DNA of 64,000 nt from Sitta carolinensis (GCA_032173965.1 CM063284.1:114922410-114986409); one strand, 5' to 3'; shown: positions 1 to 13,241, counted from the first letter of the stretch. Program-made: numbers and translations. The notes: generated from the letters alone by a model not told the origin.

Positions 1-22
1 GTGTGTGTGTGTGTGTGTGTGT
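1..22. repeat. (GT)n microsatellite, cut by window edge
   Basis: Eleven GT units without interruption at the very start of the window. The array probably continues to the left of base 1, so its true length is unknown. It is an ordinary dinucleotide microsatellite. Confidence 0.97.
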
Positions 23-430
23 GGAAATAGAATCCTAACAAAGACAAAGGCAAAGAAATAAATGAGGAAACAAAACCCCAAAGAGAGAAAACAAGTGAGA
101 TACTCTTAAAATTGCTAATGAAGAATTGCAGCTGCCCTGTTTCACATGTCAGGACCTATCTGAATTCTGATGTCCTGAGGCTCATGCTGCTGCTCAGAGC
201 ATCTGGCTGGAGCACTGAGTGCTCACCGTCCTGGGTCCAAGAGTCAGCTGGAGGAGTAAGTGTGGCTGCTAAGTGCTGCTTCTTCCTCCCCTGCTTGCTC
301 CTGAGAGGCTGCATCCATCCATGGGCTTGCAGAGTGTATGAAAGAAACAAATAATCCCCAGGATTAGGAGTTTTCTCACAGCTCTTCTGATGCTTAGAAA
401 CCAAGAATTTGCTCCCTGTGGTCCCACTCT
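23..430. other. Unique sequence, nothing recognised
   Basis: No recognisable gene, RNA or repeat. Overlapping open frames of about 80 codons on both strands near 112-404 have no recognisable domain and look like chance. Confidence 0.5.
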
Positions 431-695
431 TCTCTGTGGTGGCCAGTGACAGGACCTGAGGGGATGGCCTGAAGTTGTGTCAGAGGAGGGTTAGGCTGGA
501 TCTCAGGAAAAGGTTCTCCCAGAGCTGGTTGGGTGCTGAAATAGGCTCCCCAGGGAAGTGGTCAGAGCACCAGCCTGACAGAGTTCAAGAAGCATTTGGA
601 TGATTCTGTCATGCGCATGGTGTGACTCTTGGGGCTGTCCTGAGCAGGGCAGGGAGTTGGCAGGGGGATCCTTGAAGGCCTGTTCCACTGACCCA
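431..695 (+). mobile_element. CR1 LINE 3'-end fragment
   Basis: The stretch reads like the 3' part of an avian CR1 non-LTR retrotransposon in sense orientation. Diagnostic segments in order are GCCAGTGACAGGACC near 442, the GGCTCCCCAGGGAAGTGGTC block near 546, CCTGACAGAGTTCAAGAAGC near 575, and a GGAGTTGG...GATCCTTG stretch near 653. Only the last few hundred bases survive, as is normal for 5'-truncated CR1 insertions. The terminal 8-bp repeats are not recognisable. It belongs to the same subfamily as the fragment at 31020-31108, which shares the GACAGAGTTCAAGAA block. Subfamily name not assigned. Confidence 0.9.
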
Positions 696-918
696 TACCC
701 AGAAAGCAGACAGGGTCTGATGCCTTGCTGCAAGGGGCAAGGAGCTTCACAACTGCATGAAAATGGACTCGGGCTGGGGAAGGCTCCTGTTTCTTCTTTT
801 TGCTGACGCGAAGGCATTTGTCTTTGCAAATATCTGTGTGTGAACACCACATAGCTGAGAGGCTTAAAGACCTGGGCAATGTTTTCTCTTTTCTAAGGTT
901 TGGGACATCTTTGCTGGT
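696..918. other. Unique sequence between repeats
   Basis: No gene or repeat recognised in this short spacer between the CR1 fragment and the LTR. The minus-strand frames over 503-879 run across the CR1 and have no recognisable product. Confidence 0.5.
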
Positions 919-1373
919 CGATGCCTTCTAGAGGCTGACCTGGAACAGAGGCTAGACAGAGCAAAAGGATAAAGCAGGGATTTATTAAAAGGCCTCAATG
1001 GGTACACCTGGGCAGCACAAGAGCCCAGCTGGACTACACCCAAGATGCATCCCAAAATGGTCACAAAAGGGATGACTGAGCATGAGGTCTCCCACTTTTA
1101 TAAGTTCTGGTCCATCAACCATTGATTAATATTAGAATCAATTGTCCAACCCTAGCTTCAGGTTATGAAGATCCATCCTCTTTGTTTTTCTTCTCACTTC
1201 ACTGTTGTTTTCATTCTAGGTCCTGAAAGTTGTCCTTGGTATCAAACTAGAGAAGGAATTGTTTTGTCTGTCTACTCTGTGAAGAGAGCTTAGTAGCACT
1301 TAATGTGAAACCTAAAACTACCCACTAACAGCACAGAATCTAAAAAGTATAAAAGCTAAAACTTAAGGCATCA
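919..1373 (-). mobile_element. Solo ERV LTR, minus strand
   Basis: An endogenous retrovirus LTR lying on the minus strand. Its ends form an inverted pair: AAGGCATCA at 1365-1373 answers CGATGCCTT at 919-927 with one mismatch (TG changed to CG at the left end). The flanks TGGT at 915-918 and 1374-1377 fit a 4-bp target-site duplication. On the minus strand a TATA box (TATAAAAG, complement of 1095-1102) is followed about 110 bp downstream by AATAAA (complement of 981-986), the U3-R-U5 order of an LTR. No internal ERV sequence flanks it, so recombination between two LTRs has probably removed the provirus body. I recognise the text as a family common in songbird genomes but cannot name it. Confidence 0.85.
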
Positions 1374-4139
1374 TGGTCATTTCTGAAGAGAGGACAAGAG
1401 CAAGGGAACAATTTAAATTTAAAAAAGAGGGTTTGGGATTAGGACACATTTTCTTTGTGAGAGTATAAGAGAGGTTTTGTTTTTGCTCCAGTGAAAATGG
1501 AATTCCAAAATCTCCTAAGTTGTCTTGAAACCGAATTGCTCTGCTCTGGCTGTCCCTTACCATTGTGCTATGAGGGAAGTTTCTCTTCAACTCTTAGTAT
1601 CTGGAAAATATTTATTATCTAAACCCACAAAACTTCATATACTGTAAGAATTTGCAGCCTATATCTATAGCTGTGTTTATTATGAATCTCATTCATTTTG
1701 AGCCTTTCTAAACTCTTTGGCTGAGAGTTATTCTGCAGCTTGGATCTTAAAGATCACATTCATGAGTTGAAGAAGCTTTTCAAAGCTGAAGTTCAGAAAC
1801 GAAGGTAAGGCAGGTCTTTGTTAAACAAGCAAGATAAACCAAAATAATGCATTCAAACTGAGTTGCAGCTGTCTTGGAGATGAACACTTCTTATTTTGTA
1901 TGTGTGAAATGCATTGCACTTTGGTCCACAGAGCAGGAAACTGGAGCAGGGGTTTTTCATTTTGCTGGATCTAAGGCAAATAGTATCTTAAAATAAGCTG
2001 CTGGAAGTTCTGCTGTGTTTGGAGGAGAGCGGAACAGAAATAAGAGATGCAAAAGACTGAGGAAGAGCTAAAACTGGTTTTGTTTGATTTCACAAGAAGT
2101 TTGGGCTTTCTTCACAAACCTTCCCTAGCCTATACAAGACAGGATACCCTAAGTTTCTATAAGCATCCAACAGGAAAGCTTTCATCTCTACCTGTCCACA
2201 CAATTTGATTGAATGTGTGGAACTGGTTAATGGAAAAACTGGGCAAAAAAACTATCATAATAGCAATTTGCTGATGATGCACTCCAATTTAGAAAAGGAA
2301 GAAACAAAATATGACTGTTTTGTGACACCAAACAACACACTACATATTCATCACTGGCTGAAATGGCAAAATAAGAAAGAGGGAATTGGAACAGAAGGTA
2401 GGAGCTGTTAGTGACACTGAAACACTGAGAATGGTTGGGAGAACTTTTCCTTGAATGGGACAGTTGTGACAACTCAAATCAAAGGAAGATATGTAGCACC
2501 AGGAAAACTTCTTCCTTATCCTATTGAACTGCTTGTGCAATAACTAGAAATAAAGGAAACTGATCCCTGCATCATGCCAGCTTTGCAACAGGAGCTTGAG
2601 TTTCTGCCTGGAAGTGACAAGCTCAGTACCTTGTGTCCTCTACTCACCTCTTCCATAATCCCATCCATCCCTTTGCTCAGCAAACAGCAAAGATGAAATC
2701 TGAAGGGATGCTGCCTGCAAATAAAGTAGTCATACTGTCTGACTCATGACTTGGAGAACATTTCTTTTGGAAAAAACCCAAGCTGGACCAAGCTGTTTGG
2801 AGCAAAATGGCAAACACCAGTCAACACTCACTACCTTCCCCCAGTGACCTGGTGAGAGAATCACAGAGTAAAGTAGTGTTCCAAAGTACTACGCTGCTCT
2901 TGTGTATTTCATCTTCACTCTGAGACACCTAGTGAAAAGCCATGGCTTGGCTAAATGATCTGGAGAATGAGGAAGATTGTGGAAATGCACTTTCTGCCTT
3001 TTCCATGAGCTCTGCATTGTGTGTGTTGCTAGGCTGCAAAGTTTTGTATCCCATATGCAGTAAAGGTTTGAGGGCACAAAAAAGGATTCAAACAGACCCT
3101 TGCTGGATCATACAACCAAGATCACTTTAAGAGGTCTCTGTCTCAGCACAGCCAGTAGCCACTCTGCTGGCTGAGCTCTGACACATTGTAATACAAATAC
3201 TGCAGACAAAAAGGATTGGAACATTGGACAAATAATTATGATTTTTTTGGTGAGAACAATTTCAAAACTAAGTAACTGCAAGCAAGCAAGGGCCTCACAG
3301 TCATGGAACATACAGTGAGATAATCAAGTTTAAAATGAAGTTGCCAGGAAATGAATAAGTACTGCCATGCATCTGTGAAACTCTATTGGCTTTCTCCAAG
3401 ATGATGTTATAAACCATAATGTAGAGCTAGAAATTGCTGTTGACCATTTTATACAGGGTGTAGAATAATTCCCCTCCACTTTACCAGATTTAATTTATCT
3501 TTTAGCCAGCAGTTATTTCATGCTACTTAGGGATCATCTAGCTCCACATATTGCTAGAAAGTGCAACTCTAATATATCACAACTTCTCATAAAGAAATTG
3601 TGCTTCATAAAGGGCAGTTCTGAAGATGAACTGTCTAAAGACATCCTGCGAAATGAAAAAGCAGCCTTATAGCACTAATAATAGTTTTTCTGAGCTTGAT
3701 TAAAAAGCCATTAATGTCTTTCTCCATTCAAAAGAAATTCTCATCCCACTAAACATTGGGGAATCTGATTTTCCTTAGCTAAACTGTGACTTTCCTACCT
3801 AGAACAACTTCTGTGAAATGACATGCAATATCACAAATTGCATTTGCAGTTTTTCTACCTCTTGGATATCTATAGAGGTGGTGATCCCACGAAAATGTCA
3901 CATTTGAAAAATTCATTCAAGCATGGGTAAGAAAATATTTAAGCAAATGCACTTAATTCTGCTACACTTGGCTTAGCCTGATATTGGTCCCAGAAAGAAT
4001 TATTTTAAAGACTAAGCTAGTTTCTTAATTTGTTTCCTTTTAAGTGAATAAATTAATCTCTCGTGAGCTAGAGGAAAAATCATCAATGGTATTTTAAAAA
4101 GCACCTGTACCAGGCAAGCACAGTTGGGAAAGTTCCTGC
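1374..4139. other. Unique A+T-rich sequence
   Basis: No gene, RNA or interspersed repeat recognised. The open frames of 60-81 codons in this stretch lack domains and overlap on both strands. A short patch near 3700-3760 with ATTAAAAAGCCATTAATG is rich in homeodomain-type words but cannot be called an element. Confidence 0.5.
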
Positions 4140-4790
4140 AATGTCAGGGTTTAGGCTTTAAGAACATTCCTGCCAGGTGGAATGATGAACTAGACTGAGA
4201 CCTCTCCCAGCTGCAGGTTGGTGAGAATGTTTATTTTTTGTTAGTACAATTTCTCAGAGAAGGAAGGAGTCTGGGAAGGAAAGTTCATTACTCAGAAGTT
4301 CAGCTCCACTAAGACATATTTTGTAAAGAGCACACCTTTCCTGGAGTCCTTGCAGGGAGCTTCAGTTCAGAAAGCATCCCAGAACTCCAAAGATAAAGAA
4401 ATCAATATCCTGGGAATGGACCCTAAACAGGGCATCACCTGAATTTTGCCATCCTGAGTTTTAGGGTTTTTTCAAACCACCACATCTCTCTTCCTTCAAG
4501 GAATACTCTTGGTGTTTTTTCACCTGCTAGTGGAGAGCCATCTGAAAGGTCGTCCCCCTGCAAGGCCTGCTAGGGGGAGACACAAAGGAAAACATGGAGG
4601 AGCAGTGAGGCAGGAATTGTTCCCTGAAGAGACAGGGAAAAACCGATGAAATGATTCAAAAGGAAGGAAAAACCCTCCAAGGTCCTCCCTAATTTTTCTT
4701 TCCTCTTCTGATGGGAAAGGTTTATTATGCCCAGGTGGACCTTGCTTTAGCATCAGAGCCTTCAAAGAAAAAGGCAGCAATACAGATTTA
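4140..4790. other. G+C-richer patch, possibly a decayed LTR or other old repeat
   Basis: This block is less A+T-rich than its surroundings and contains CAGGGTTTAGG near 4146, a GAATGTTTATTTTTTG segment near 4227 and, on the minus strand, AATAAACC (complement near 4720-4727). The mixture resembles U5-type LTR text. I found no matching termini, no target-site duplication and no TATA/polyA pair in the right order. The 86-codon minus-strand frame at 4520-4780 has no recognisable domain. It may be a decayed repeat or simply unique sequence. Confidence 0.2.
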
Positions 4791-7700
4791 GTTGTTACAC
4801 CAGATTTTGTTTAATTTCCAGAGTATCCAAGACAGATTGAGACAGAGTTTGTGATTTATCTTCCTTTGTTACTGAAAGGACAAAACAAATATAAAAACAG
4901 AATACTGAAAGTCAAAAAAATCCTTTGTTATTGATGACTTAGTATATAACATTGCATGTGCTTGTAGCTGATGTCTTGTGATTTTTTTGGATTTTCAGCC
5001 TTTACTTTGTCATTGGACATTCTTTAGAAAAGATGCAATTTAAAGGCTAGTGTTACTGAAGGCTTATAATGGCACAGTAATTGGGAAACAAAATGGAAAG
5101 CACATTTCTATTTCAGCCAATGTGATGAAAAGAAAAGAAAAATTCAAGTGGTTTTAAAGCTGTGTTATCAGAAGATAGCACAGAAAGCGTGAGCGAAGGT
5201 GTCTGCATGACTACAATTTTCCATGCAGGCACATAGGATCCCTAACTTCCTGTATTTAAGTATAAATATAATTAAACCACTTACTAGAATAAACCTTGAA
5301 CTGACATAGGTGATATTTGATTTTTCAATGGTGTAAAATAGTACATAGAAATTATGTTTTTGCCATTCAAGATACATATTGGAAGATTATTTACTTTCTC
5401 AAATCTTTTTTTTTTTTTATTTGCCACTCTTCGTTTCTAAGTTATGAAGCTTATTAACCTAATACATGGATTTCCAGGGAGAAAAATCTATTCCCCATTA
5501 ATTAATCACCTGGCCATGGGATATTTGTTTTGTATGTTGTTTTAGAGAGAAAAAAAAATCACACCTATGTCGGTTGTAGAATCAGAACAATATTTTTTCA
5601 AAGTAATTTTCTTGAAAATTATTGCCTGCTGATTAGAACTATTAATGCTTCCTTTTCCAAATCTAACTAATTTAGGAGCTACCTTTAGTCTGCACTCATT
5701 TTGGCAGGAAAGTAATTCCTCCGATCATATAAATGAGATTAATTGTCCTGTTCTCTGAGGGATGAGGAGATGTAACTGCCTCTGGGGCTTTGGCAGCTGG
5801 CATAGTGAAGAGGTGTGCAGCAAGGTGTCGTGACTGAGGATGAGAAAGAGGATCTGTGAACAGAGGTGTTCTTAGCTGCTCCTGAAGAAGGCAAAGCTTT
5901 TCCTAGCCAGAGGAGTTTTACTCAGAGATCTGTCAGTAAGTGCGGTGTTGTCCCTGTCACATAAAATGTTTTTCCACTAAGTTCCAGACTGAAATGTCTT
6001 CTTTTATTTTTTCCCTTTGGGCTGTATGTAAGGGATTGAAATTATCTGAGGAAAAGCCACTGTGCAAACAAGCATTTGATGGGCAGACTGCCTCAGATGG
6101 ACCATGCGTCTGATGGTCCTTTAGGACAATAAACTGTGGTGTGATAACACTTTAGAAAACTCATTTCTTAAAGAAACAGAGAAAACAAGTGGGGAAATTG
6201 CTAGGTAACAGAAGTAGAACAGGAGAGTGTTTGCAAGGAAAGATTAGAAGAAAAAAGTTACAATGTGGAACAATTTCTTGACCTCAAGCACCTGTTTGCT
6301 GTTTCTGAGAAAGAAGTGTTTTCATCTACATCACTTTGAAAGAAAGATGCCTGTCTGACTGCTGGGCTACATAAGGCTCCTGGAAAGCAGAAAAAGGAGT
6401 AAATAGAAATATTGAAATTGCTCATTAAGTGTTCCAGGAGGCTTAAATAAAATAAATAAAAGCTCTGAATGAAGAATTTGTACATGTATATATATATATT
6501 TCCCACAAAATAACAGGGAAAATATATTATCTTTTACTTGCTGATCTTCATCCCATAACAGAACTGCTGGTATTATTGCTCTTAATGAAGAATTAATTCA
6601 TTATGAAAGCAAACAAAAATTTCTCTCGGAAGCAGATCTATTAAAAAATGCATGTATTTGCACATCAAGTTTGAGCTGTAATTACTGCTTTCAGATTTAT
6701 GCTACAAAATTTATTTGGAGATTGTTATATGATTTCTGTTTGTGGAATACTGATAAAACAAAATCATTTAAGTGTGCTGGCTGAGTGTATTTATACAAAT
6801 AGCAAGAAGCAGAAAGGCACTTTTGTCGCTCAAGTAAGCACACAAATTTGTTTTTATACGATACACGTCTTTTCAGAAAGAGCCAATGTTCCAACTCAGT
6901 TGAGACCAAAACCTTAGAAAGAACTGATGGGTTGAGCTTCTTTAACTATTCTTAGACTTCAGTCAAACATGCCTATTGTAGGTTTTCTGTTTTGTTTCCC
7001 CATGACTATTATCGGTATAGAAGTAGAAATAGAAATTTTAAAGAAGGCAGCTTCTAGTGGAATTTGATTTAGAATGTCATGGAATCTATATGAATATGTA
7101 TTATATGAAGTCTGAAGCAGGAGCTTTAGAAAAAAGGGAGACTATTTAAAAAAGACACATATAATTTAGGTATTCTATTCCAAATAATCACTGAAGTGAG
7201 GACAAGAAGTGGGAGAAATAGCCAGAAAATATACTTCATCATGCTGTTGGAGTTTGGCTTTGGGGAGTTTTAGAGGGATACACTGCTTCTTCTTTCCTAA
7301 GCTGTATGAAAATAACCATGGTCCATGCTCTGGGGTCATCTCACACCACATTATGCTGGTGGTGAATATTCAGTTTAGTGTTGTTCCAGTGAATGAGTAA
7401 TACAGCATGCCAGTCTGGAAGAAGTCTGGTGAAATATTAACACTACTGCAAATCCCACTGGAGAGCATCTCCCGTGAATATACAACAGATATATTTATGT
7501 TGTGCACTATTTTGCACTAAAGAATGGTCTTCTCCAAATGTCTGCACGTGTATTTGTCTGAGCAGCAAACCTCATTCAATGCGATTAATTGTCATCACTG
7601 CAACACTATGAGAAAAATTCTGTTTTGCAAAACTGTGCTATGTGAAAAAGTGCAGAATAAATTTCAAGTTATAGATCAGAAGTTAAATTTAGAGGAAAGA

Positions 7701-7898
7701 AAAATCTCTATGTATTTCTATTCTTGTGACAATTGTAGAAACTAAATTGATTTAAATTGGTTAGAAGGTCCACATAGTAATGAGTAAAGGCCCACAAATC
7801 AACAAATCAATAAATAAACACATGTATGTGGTCCTAATGTTGTTTATAACAACATAGTTGATACAAAATATATGAGATGTGACACCACAGGTGCTTTT

Positions 7899-7900
<2 letters not shown>
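4791..7900. other. Unique A+T-rich sequence with one CNE-like patch
   Basis: No gene or repeat recognised. A short (TA)n run lies at about 6487-6500. The patch at about 5600-5760 (TAATTT, ATTAATG and GATTAATTG words) has the look of a gene-desert conserved non-coding element, which needs alignment to other birds to establish. Open frames are 82 codons or shorter with no domain. Confidence 0.45.

Positions 7901-7929
<29 letters not shown>
7901..7929. repeat. Poly-T homopolymer, 29 nt
   Basis: Twenty-nine consecutive T, preceded by CTTTTTC. It could be the poly-A tail of an old minus-strand retrocopy or a simple mononucleotide repeat. I saw no retrogene body to its right and no flanking duplication, so the simple repeat is preferred. 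Confidence 0.95.
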
Positions 7930-10900
7930 GACATCTGATTTAGTATCAGCTTTTGTTGAGGAAGAAGAAATTACTTGTTAGTCCCATTTGAGAGTTCTTT
8001 GCAAGTCAAAATCAATAAAACCATCATCATTACTGTCTGTTTTTTGGTAGCTGTCTTCCACTCTGAATATTAAAGAGCTTTCAGATTGACAAAAAAAAAT
8101 TAGAATGGTGAGGAAATTCTTTTATATTTTACTCAAACATGATGATGATGATGATTTGTCAGAAAAAAACAGGCTTATTGTTAGTGAGAGGATTATGTCA
8201 AATGGGAAAAAATGTCTTTTCAAATTGAAGGATTAAAACAAACTATTAGAATACTTTTGCCTTTATTGCCTTTTCAATTCTTTATGTCTTATTTTTCACA
8301 TTTATTTCAGAGAGACTTTGACTCCAAGCACTTTCTACCTTGCTTCTTATACACATAAGACCTGTACTAACAAAGATTGCAAGGTATTTTCCCCTGTCTG
8401 GCCATATTTCTACGATTTGCTGACTAAATCCAGTTGCTGGAAGAGACTTTTACAACACTAACACCCTACTTTCGTTCTACAGTCTGCAGTTGAACACAGT
8501 TTATTTTCTAGATAATCTTGATTACTCTCGTTCCATGTTGGCCATTGCTATTTTAGTTCTGTTTTAAGGAACATAAAAATGGAACACTTTGATGTTTTGC
8601 CAGTCCTAATGAAGCAACCTTTAATTCAAGACAGACAGGAATTAAAAATAAAGAAAAAATCTGCTTGCTGATGTCTACATGCTAAGAGCATAACATTAAA
8701 TTTAGGGAGAAGTACAGAGTAACATTGTAATATAGAACTTATAGCTGTCCATTTGGCAGTCTCCAGCTTTGTTTTGCCCAGCTTGTGACCCCTGAGGACA
8801 ATTTCATAGCCTGATGTTTGGAATCCATTGTTTTAAAAAAGCTTCTGCTGCGCCTTAAGAGTTTTATTAAAGAAAATCCTGATTTGGGATCACTGATAAC
8901 TTTGAGTTGCTACAGATCTCAAAAATTCCCAAGCTTCTGCTGTGATCTGAAATTTAATAAGGGAGGCAGAATGAGGGCCTACAGTACCTCCACCATGGCT
9001 GTTTCCATTAGAAATAACAGAACCTGTTGGAAGTGATAATTGGAGCCAGCCTTACTCATCCATTAAACTGGACTCACCAGCAATTGTTCTGGCAGTGCAC
9101 TACAAGGAAACAACTTCCACAGGTTAGCCCCTGCTTCTGCCTGGTGGGCTGTGGTTCCTTATGTGCTGAAACTCTGATTTAGCAGTATGTTATCAATGAG
9201 CAAGTGTATTTATTCAGCTGTAGAAACAGGAGCAATGCAGACACAAAGATGAGGAACAGTGACTCTCAAGTATTTTCAGGGCATGATCAAGTGTTTTCTG
9301 AAGGCAAGAGCAATGTGCTATATAGGTTCTGAGCTCAAGAAGATCTGTTAGTAGTGAAAATATAAATGCTTTGCAACAAAAGCATCATCTTTGTCTTCTT
9401 GTTTTGGCTGCAAGAGGAAGAAATTACCAAATCACACTGTACTGTCTTCAGTATATTGACAGCAATCAAACAGATTATGTAATTTTCTTTTTTATGAGAT
9501 AGAGATAGTACGATGAAGATGTGAGGTGCAGGAACAACCTACTAGATTTGCTGCTGTCTTGAAAACTAAAATGACACAAAATGCAAAACCCAGGAATGGT
9601 TAAATTGAATTTCAGCCAGCTATCATTGTTAAATGTTGATTGCTCATAATCAGGATGAGTAAAGCTGAATCTTTTATGAAATTCTCAGCAGTGAATTAAA
9701 TAGCATTTTCCTAGTATTCTTGGATAAGAAGAAATGAGCGAGGACTGTCAGGGACATTGATTAGCTGAATAACAGGAACAGACCAATCTAAAAAGAAAAA
9801 AAAATTACTCTGATAGCACTCCCAGTGACACAAAGAACAAAAGGAAAAAGCATGAAGATACCAAAGGAGCACTTTCTTATGGCTTAGTTGCTGCTTTGGT
9901 TGGTGTCTAAGAAACCTTGCATTCATGTATTTTTGAAATATATGTGGTTTTTCAAGTGAAGAATAGGCTCTCTTAACCTTAGAGGATTATCAGAGAAAAG
10001 GTGTTCAAAGGCTTTAATTCAAGGGTTCTTCAGCACTATAAATGAATTAATATGAATATGTTGCTACAGATGCCTTTGTCCTGCCACCTCTTAGTCTGTG
10101 TCTGGTATGCAGAAGAAGTAAACCTTTCTTGCATTAGTGATGAAGGTTGAATGAACCTTATTAAAAACTCTTTCTACCTCTTTGAAGTGACTCAGATTTG
10201 CTTGGAGGCATGCTTTGACTCTTTGAGGTGGAACAGAAGCATTTTAAGTGCCATTCCTGTACACTGTGAGGAAACATTTATCATAATCAAATCAGTGGGT
10301 GATTTTCTACTCACAGGTGTGGTCAATGACCTGTGGCTTTGGGGTTGAGAGGACAGGTATGGTGGTATGGCACGCTCTTGTGTTCTTCCATTTACAGCAG
10401 AAGTCATTGCACAGAGGGAATCGTTTACAACACACATCTTCACAGTCCTACACCGCACATAGATGCTGATATGTACACGTATATATACACACACAGTCAG
10501 ACACTATCACAGGGAGAGGAGGACCACTTCTGAGGCATTCTTCTTCCAGTCTGCCTAGCTGTTATAAGTTACATGAATTAGTTCTAAGATATTTCAAACA
10601 GCTGATGAAATGGTTCTTTCCAGAAACACCTGGTAATGATTTTCACAGGTGCATTTCCCCGACAAGTTAATCACAACACTCCCTCCTTTCCTCCCTCCCT
10701 CCAGCACTGCCTGATATTAGTAACTGGACATATCTCATGACTGTCTGGTAATTAGAGTTTGAACTCTTATGCTTGACTAATTTATTAGCTAATATCATAT
10801 GAAATTTGATGCAAATATGTCCTAAAGGCTAATCTATTCAGATTGCACTGCATAGATTGTAATGGTCTAGTGTGCTTTGGCAATCAGAAAGAATTATGTG

Positions 10901-13189
10901 ATTATGGTTTGTGGTTTCAGCAATTAAAGAAGGTTGGCTTTCAGTGCTCATTTCAAGGTTGTTGTAGCATTTATGGAAAGGGGTCTGTAATTTCAGTGAA
11001 TGTGGACCTTTTATAAGTTACTGATCTCTTTTAAGTAAGCTGCCACGTGTCCCACATGGCTTTGGATGAGCAAATAGCCTAACCCCAACCCTGTTAACAG
11101 CGTACTAGAAGTGAAAAGATTTACAATTGCTTCTTTATTCAGCTGAAGTGTAAAAGTCAGAACTTAGAGAAACCTAAGATATGAGAAAAGAAATAGGAGA
11201 TATGGAATGTGTTTAAGTCATATCAGGGTTACTGATGGGCGTTTTAGTATCATTCAGGGAGCTTATACTAAATTGCTTATCCATCACTAACCTCATTCCC
11301 AAAACATAATTCCCACTCTATAATACTGCCATTCGTATATTGCTTCTAGGCATCATTTTGCCTTAAATAGTGCAAAATTACACTTTGAACTGATTTAATT
11401 TTACAAGGAAATCTAGATTGCTCTGTGCAGTTTTCTAATCTTCATTCAGACATTTTTAGGTTCTCCCAAAATTTCATAACATTTAAATTATAAGTGTATT
11501 TATACCCAGATCACAAAAAATAATTTTGGAAAGCCTCAGGTTTAATCTCACTCTCAGGAGAAGCCTGCTATAATGAAGTCCATGAAATGATTGATGATTA
11601 CTTTGAAGATCTGTCCATTAGGTGGATTTAAATATAAGTGAAATACCCTTTGCTGACCCCGTTCTAATTCACTGTTATCAGAATGTATGAGGCACCAAGG
11701 AAAATAGCTTATCAAGTCTATCACGTTTACACTGTTACATTTATTGACCCAATTGTAGTCTCCTGAAGGAATTAAATCAAACATGCTTGACAAAACCTGT
11801 TTTCTGTAAGACCATGCTGACTGGTATCTAGTACATTTTGTTCCTTTAACTTTTTTGCTGAGCTATAGAAGGGAAGAGCTTTCAGCTACTCTACAAAAAG
11901 ATCATTTTCCTGTTAGAGAAACTATCTAGGCAGAAATCTCCAGACAAGCTGGACTCTTTGTGCTGTGTATCCATGAGACAAAAAAGTGAAGTACATAGGC
12001 TGCTGCAGTCGTGGCTAGTATGCAAGGATCCAAGCTGATTGGAATTTTAGGCAGAAAATGTTCAAGCCCTAATTATCTTTAATCAAACGGACTAATCTGG
12101 AGATGAGACCAAAGTACTGAGGATCCTATTAAAGTCATCAGGCATAATGAGTGACAGATACTCCTGGTAGGCCTATTCAAAACAAGCCTGCAGACTGATC
12201 AGCTCAAACTTACTTAGCTTGAAGGGCCATTCTTGTGAGGAAGACTAATATGAGGTACAGGAGAAGACACTACATTACTTCCATGGAAAAATGCAGTTTT
12301 GTCTCCCATAAATATGATACAATAACTAAAGAACTGCTTCAAACTTCAAAACACTAGCAAAGCTATTTAATGAACACACCATAAAAGAGAAATCTAAAAT
12401 CAGATTATGTGATGGATAAAGGTTGTTAGAGAAAACACTTCAGGACAGGTTTTCCTCATTGCTTTATATTTTTGAAGAGTAGGGAGTGCCCTATGCTGGC
12501 TTAACTAACTGAACAGGCTCCAGGGCTACAGACCTATTCAGTAAGTCCTGAATTTCCCAGGCACTTCCAACACCATACATACCCACTGCACAACATAAAG
12601 GACAGGCCAAAGATGATATCTGCCATGGTATGACACATGACTGCTTCTATATTCATGTCTCTCCAATGATTTTTCAGTCCAGGGACAAATACAAATGGAA
12701 TGGTAGGGTAAGCACACTGCTGGTGTTTGGACCACTGTGTTCAGTCACCCAAATATATTTAGCACCTAATATTGTGTTTGGTACATATGCAGCTCTGCTT
12801 ATCCAGGTAAAATCTTCCAGTGGCGGGAATTCTTCTGAAGTACAGTTTCCCCTTGCATTAAATTTCTATCTTCTCCCTTAAAGTCATAAACATGACTCTG
12901 AAATAGACCTGCTTTACACTAGGGAGCAGTCCTGGAAACTGGTGGCTTCCTATTCTGATCCAGTTCCACCCCTGTATAGCCACCTTAGCATCTGGCACTT
13001 TTTTTTCCTCCTGTTTTGCTCTGACTCTATCACCATTGTTTCCTTTCTTTTCAATCATTCAACACTTGTTTCTTTAGTATAATCAGATTTTAGTCTAATT
13101 TCAAATGATTTATTATACAGTGTGACATACCATAAACTTCTTGTACATAACTGATGCACCAAAACTTGCATGACACATATTTTTAGTGG

Positions 13190-13191
<2 letters not shown>
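7930..13191. other. Unique A+T-rich sequence
   Basis: About 5 kb without recognisable gene or interspersed repeat. Small features are a (GAT)n trinucleotide run at about 8142-8155, a short CA/TA run near 10470-10492, a pyrimidine tract (CCTCCCTCCCTCC) near 10690 and a homeodomain/Oct-rich patch at about 10740-10880. The longest open frame is 100 codons on the minus strand at 10192-10494 and lacks any recognisable motif. Confidence 0.5.

Positions 13192-13239
<48 letters not shown>
13192..13239. repeat. Poly-A homopolymer, 48 nt
   Basis: Forty-eight consecutive A without interruption, the longest pure homopolymer in the window. It is followed by the purine-rich GAAGGAAAAAGG. A long pure A tract can be the tail of a recent retroposed copy or a replication-slippage expansion. 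The sequence to its left resembles no known gene, and I found no duplicated flank. Its exact length may be unreliable because such tracts are hard to sequence. Confidence 0.95.

Positions 13240-13241
<2 letters not shown>

Noticed and set aside
7901..7929. Poly-T tracts (also 16590-16619) as tails of minus-strand retrogenes
   Set aside because: No polyadenylation signal in the right position, no recognisable gene body and no flanking duplication were found.
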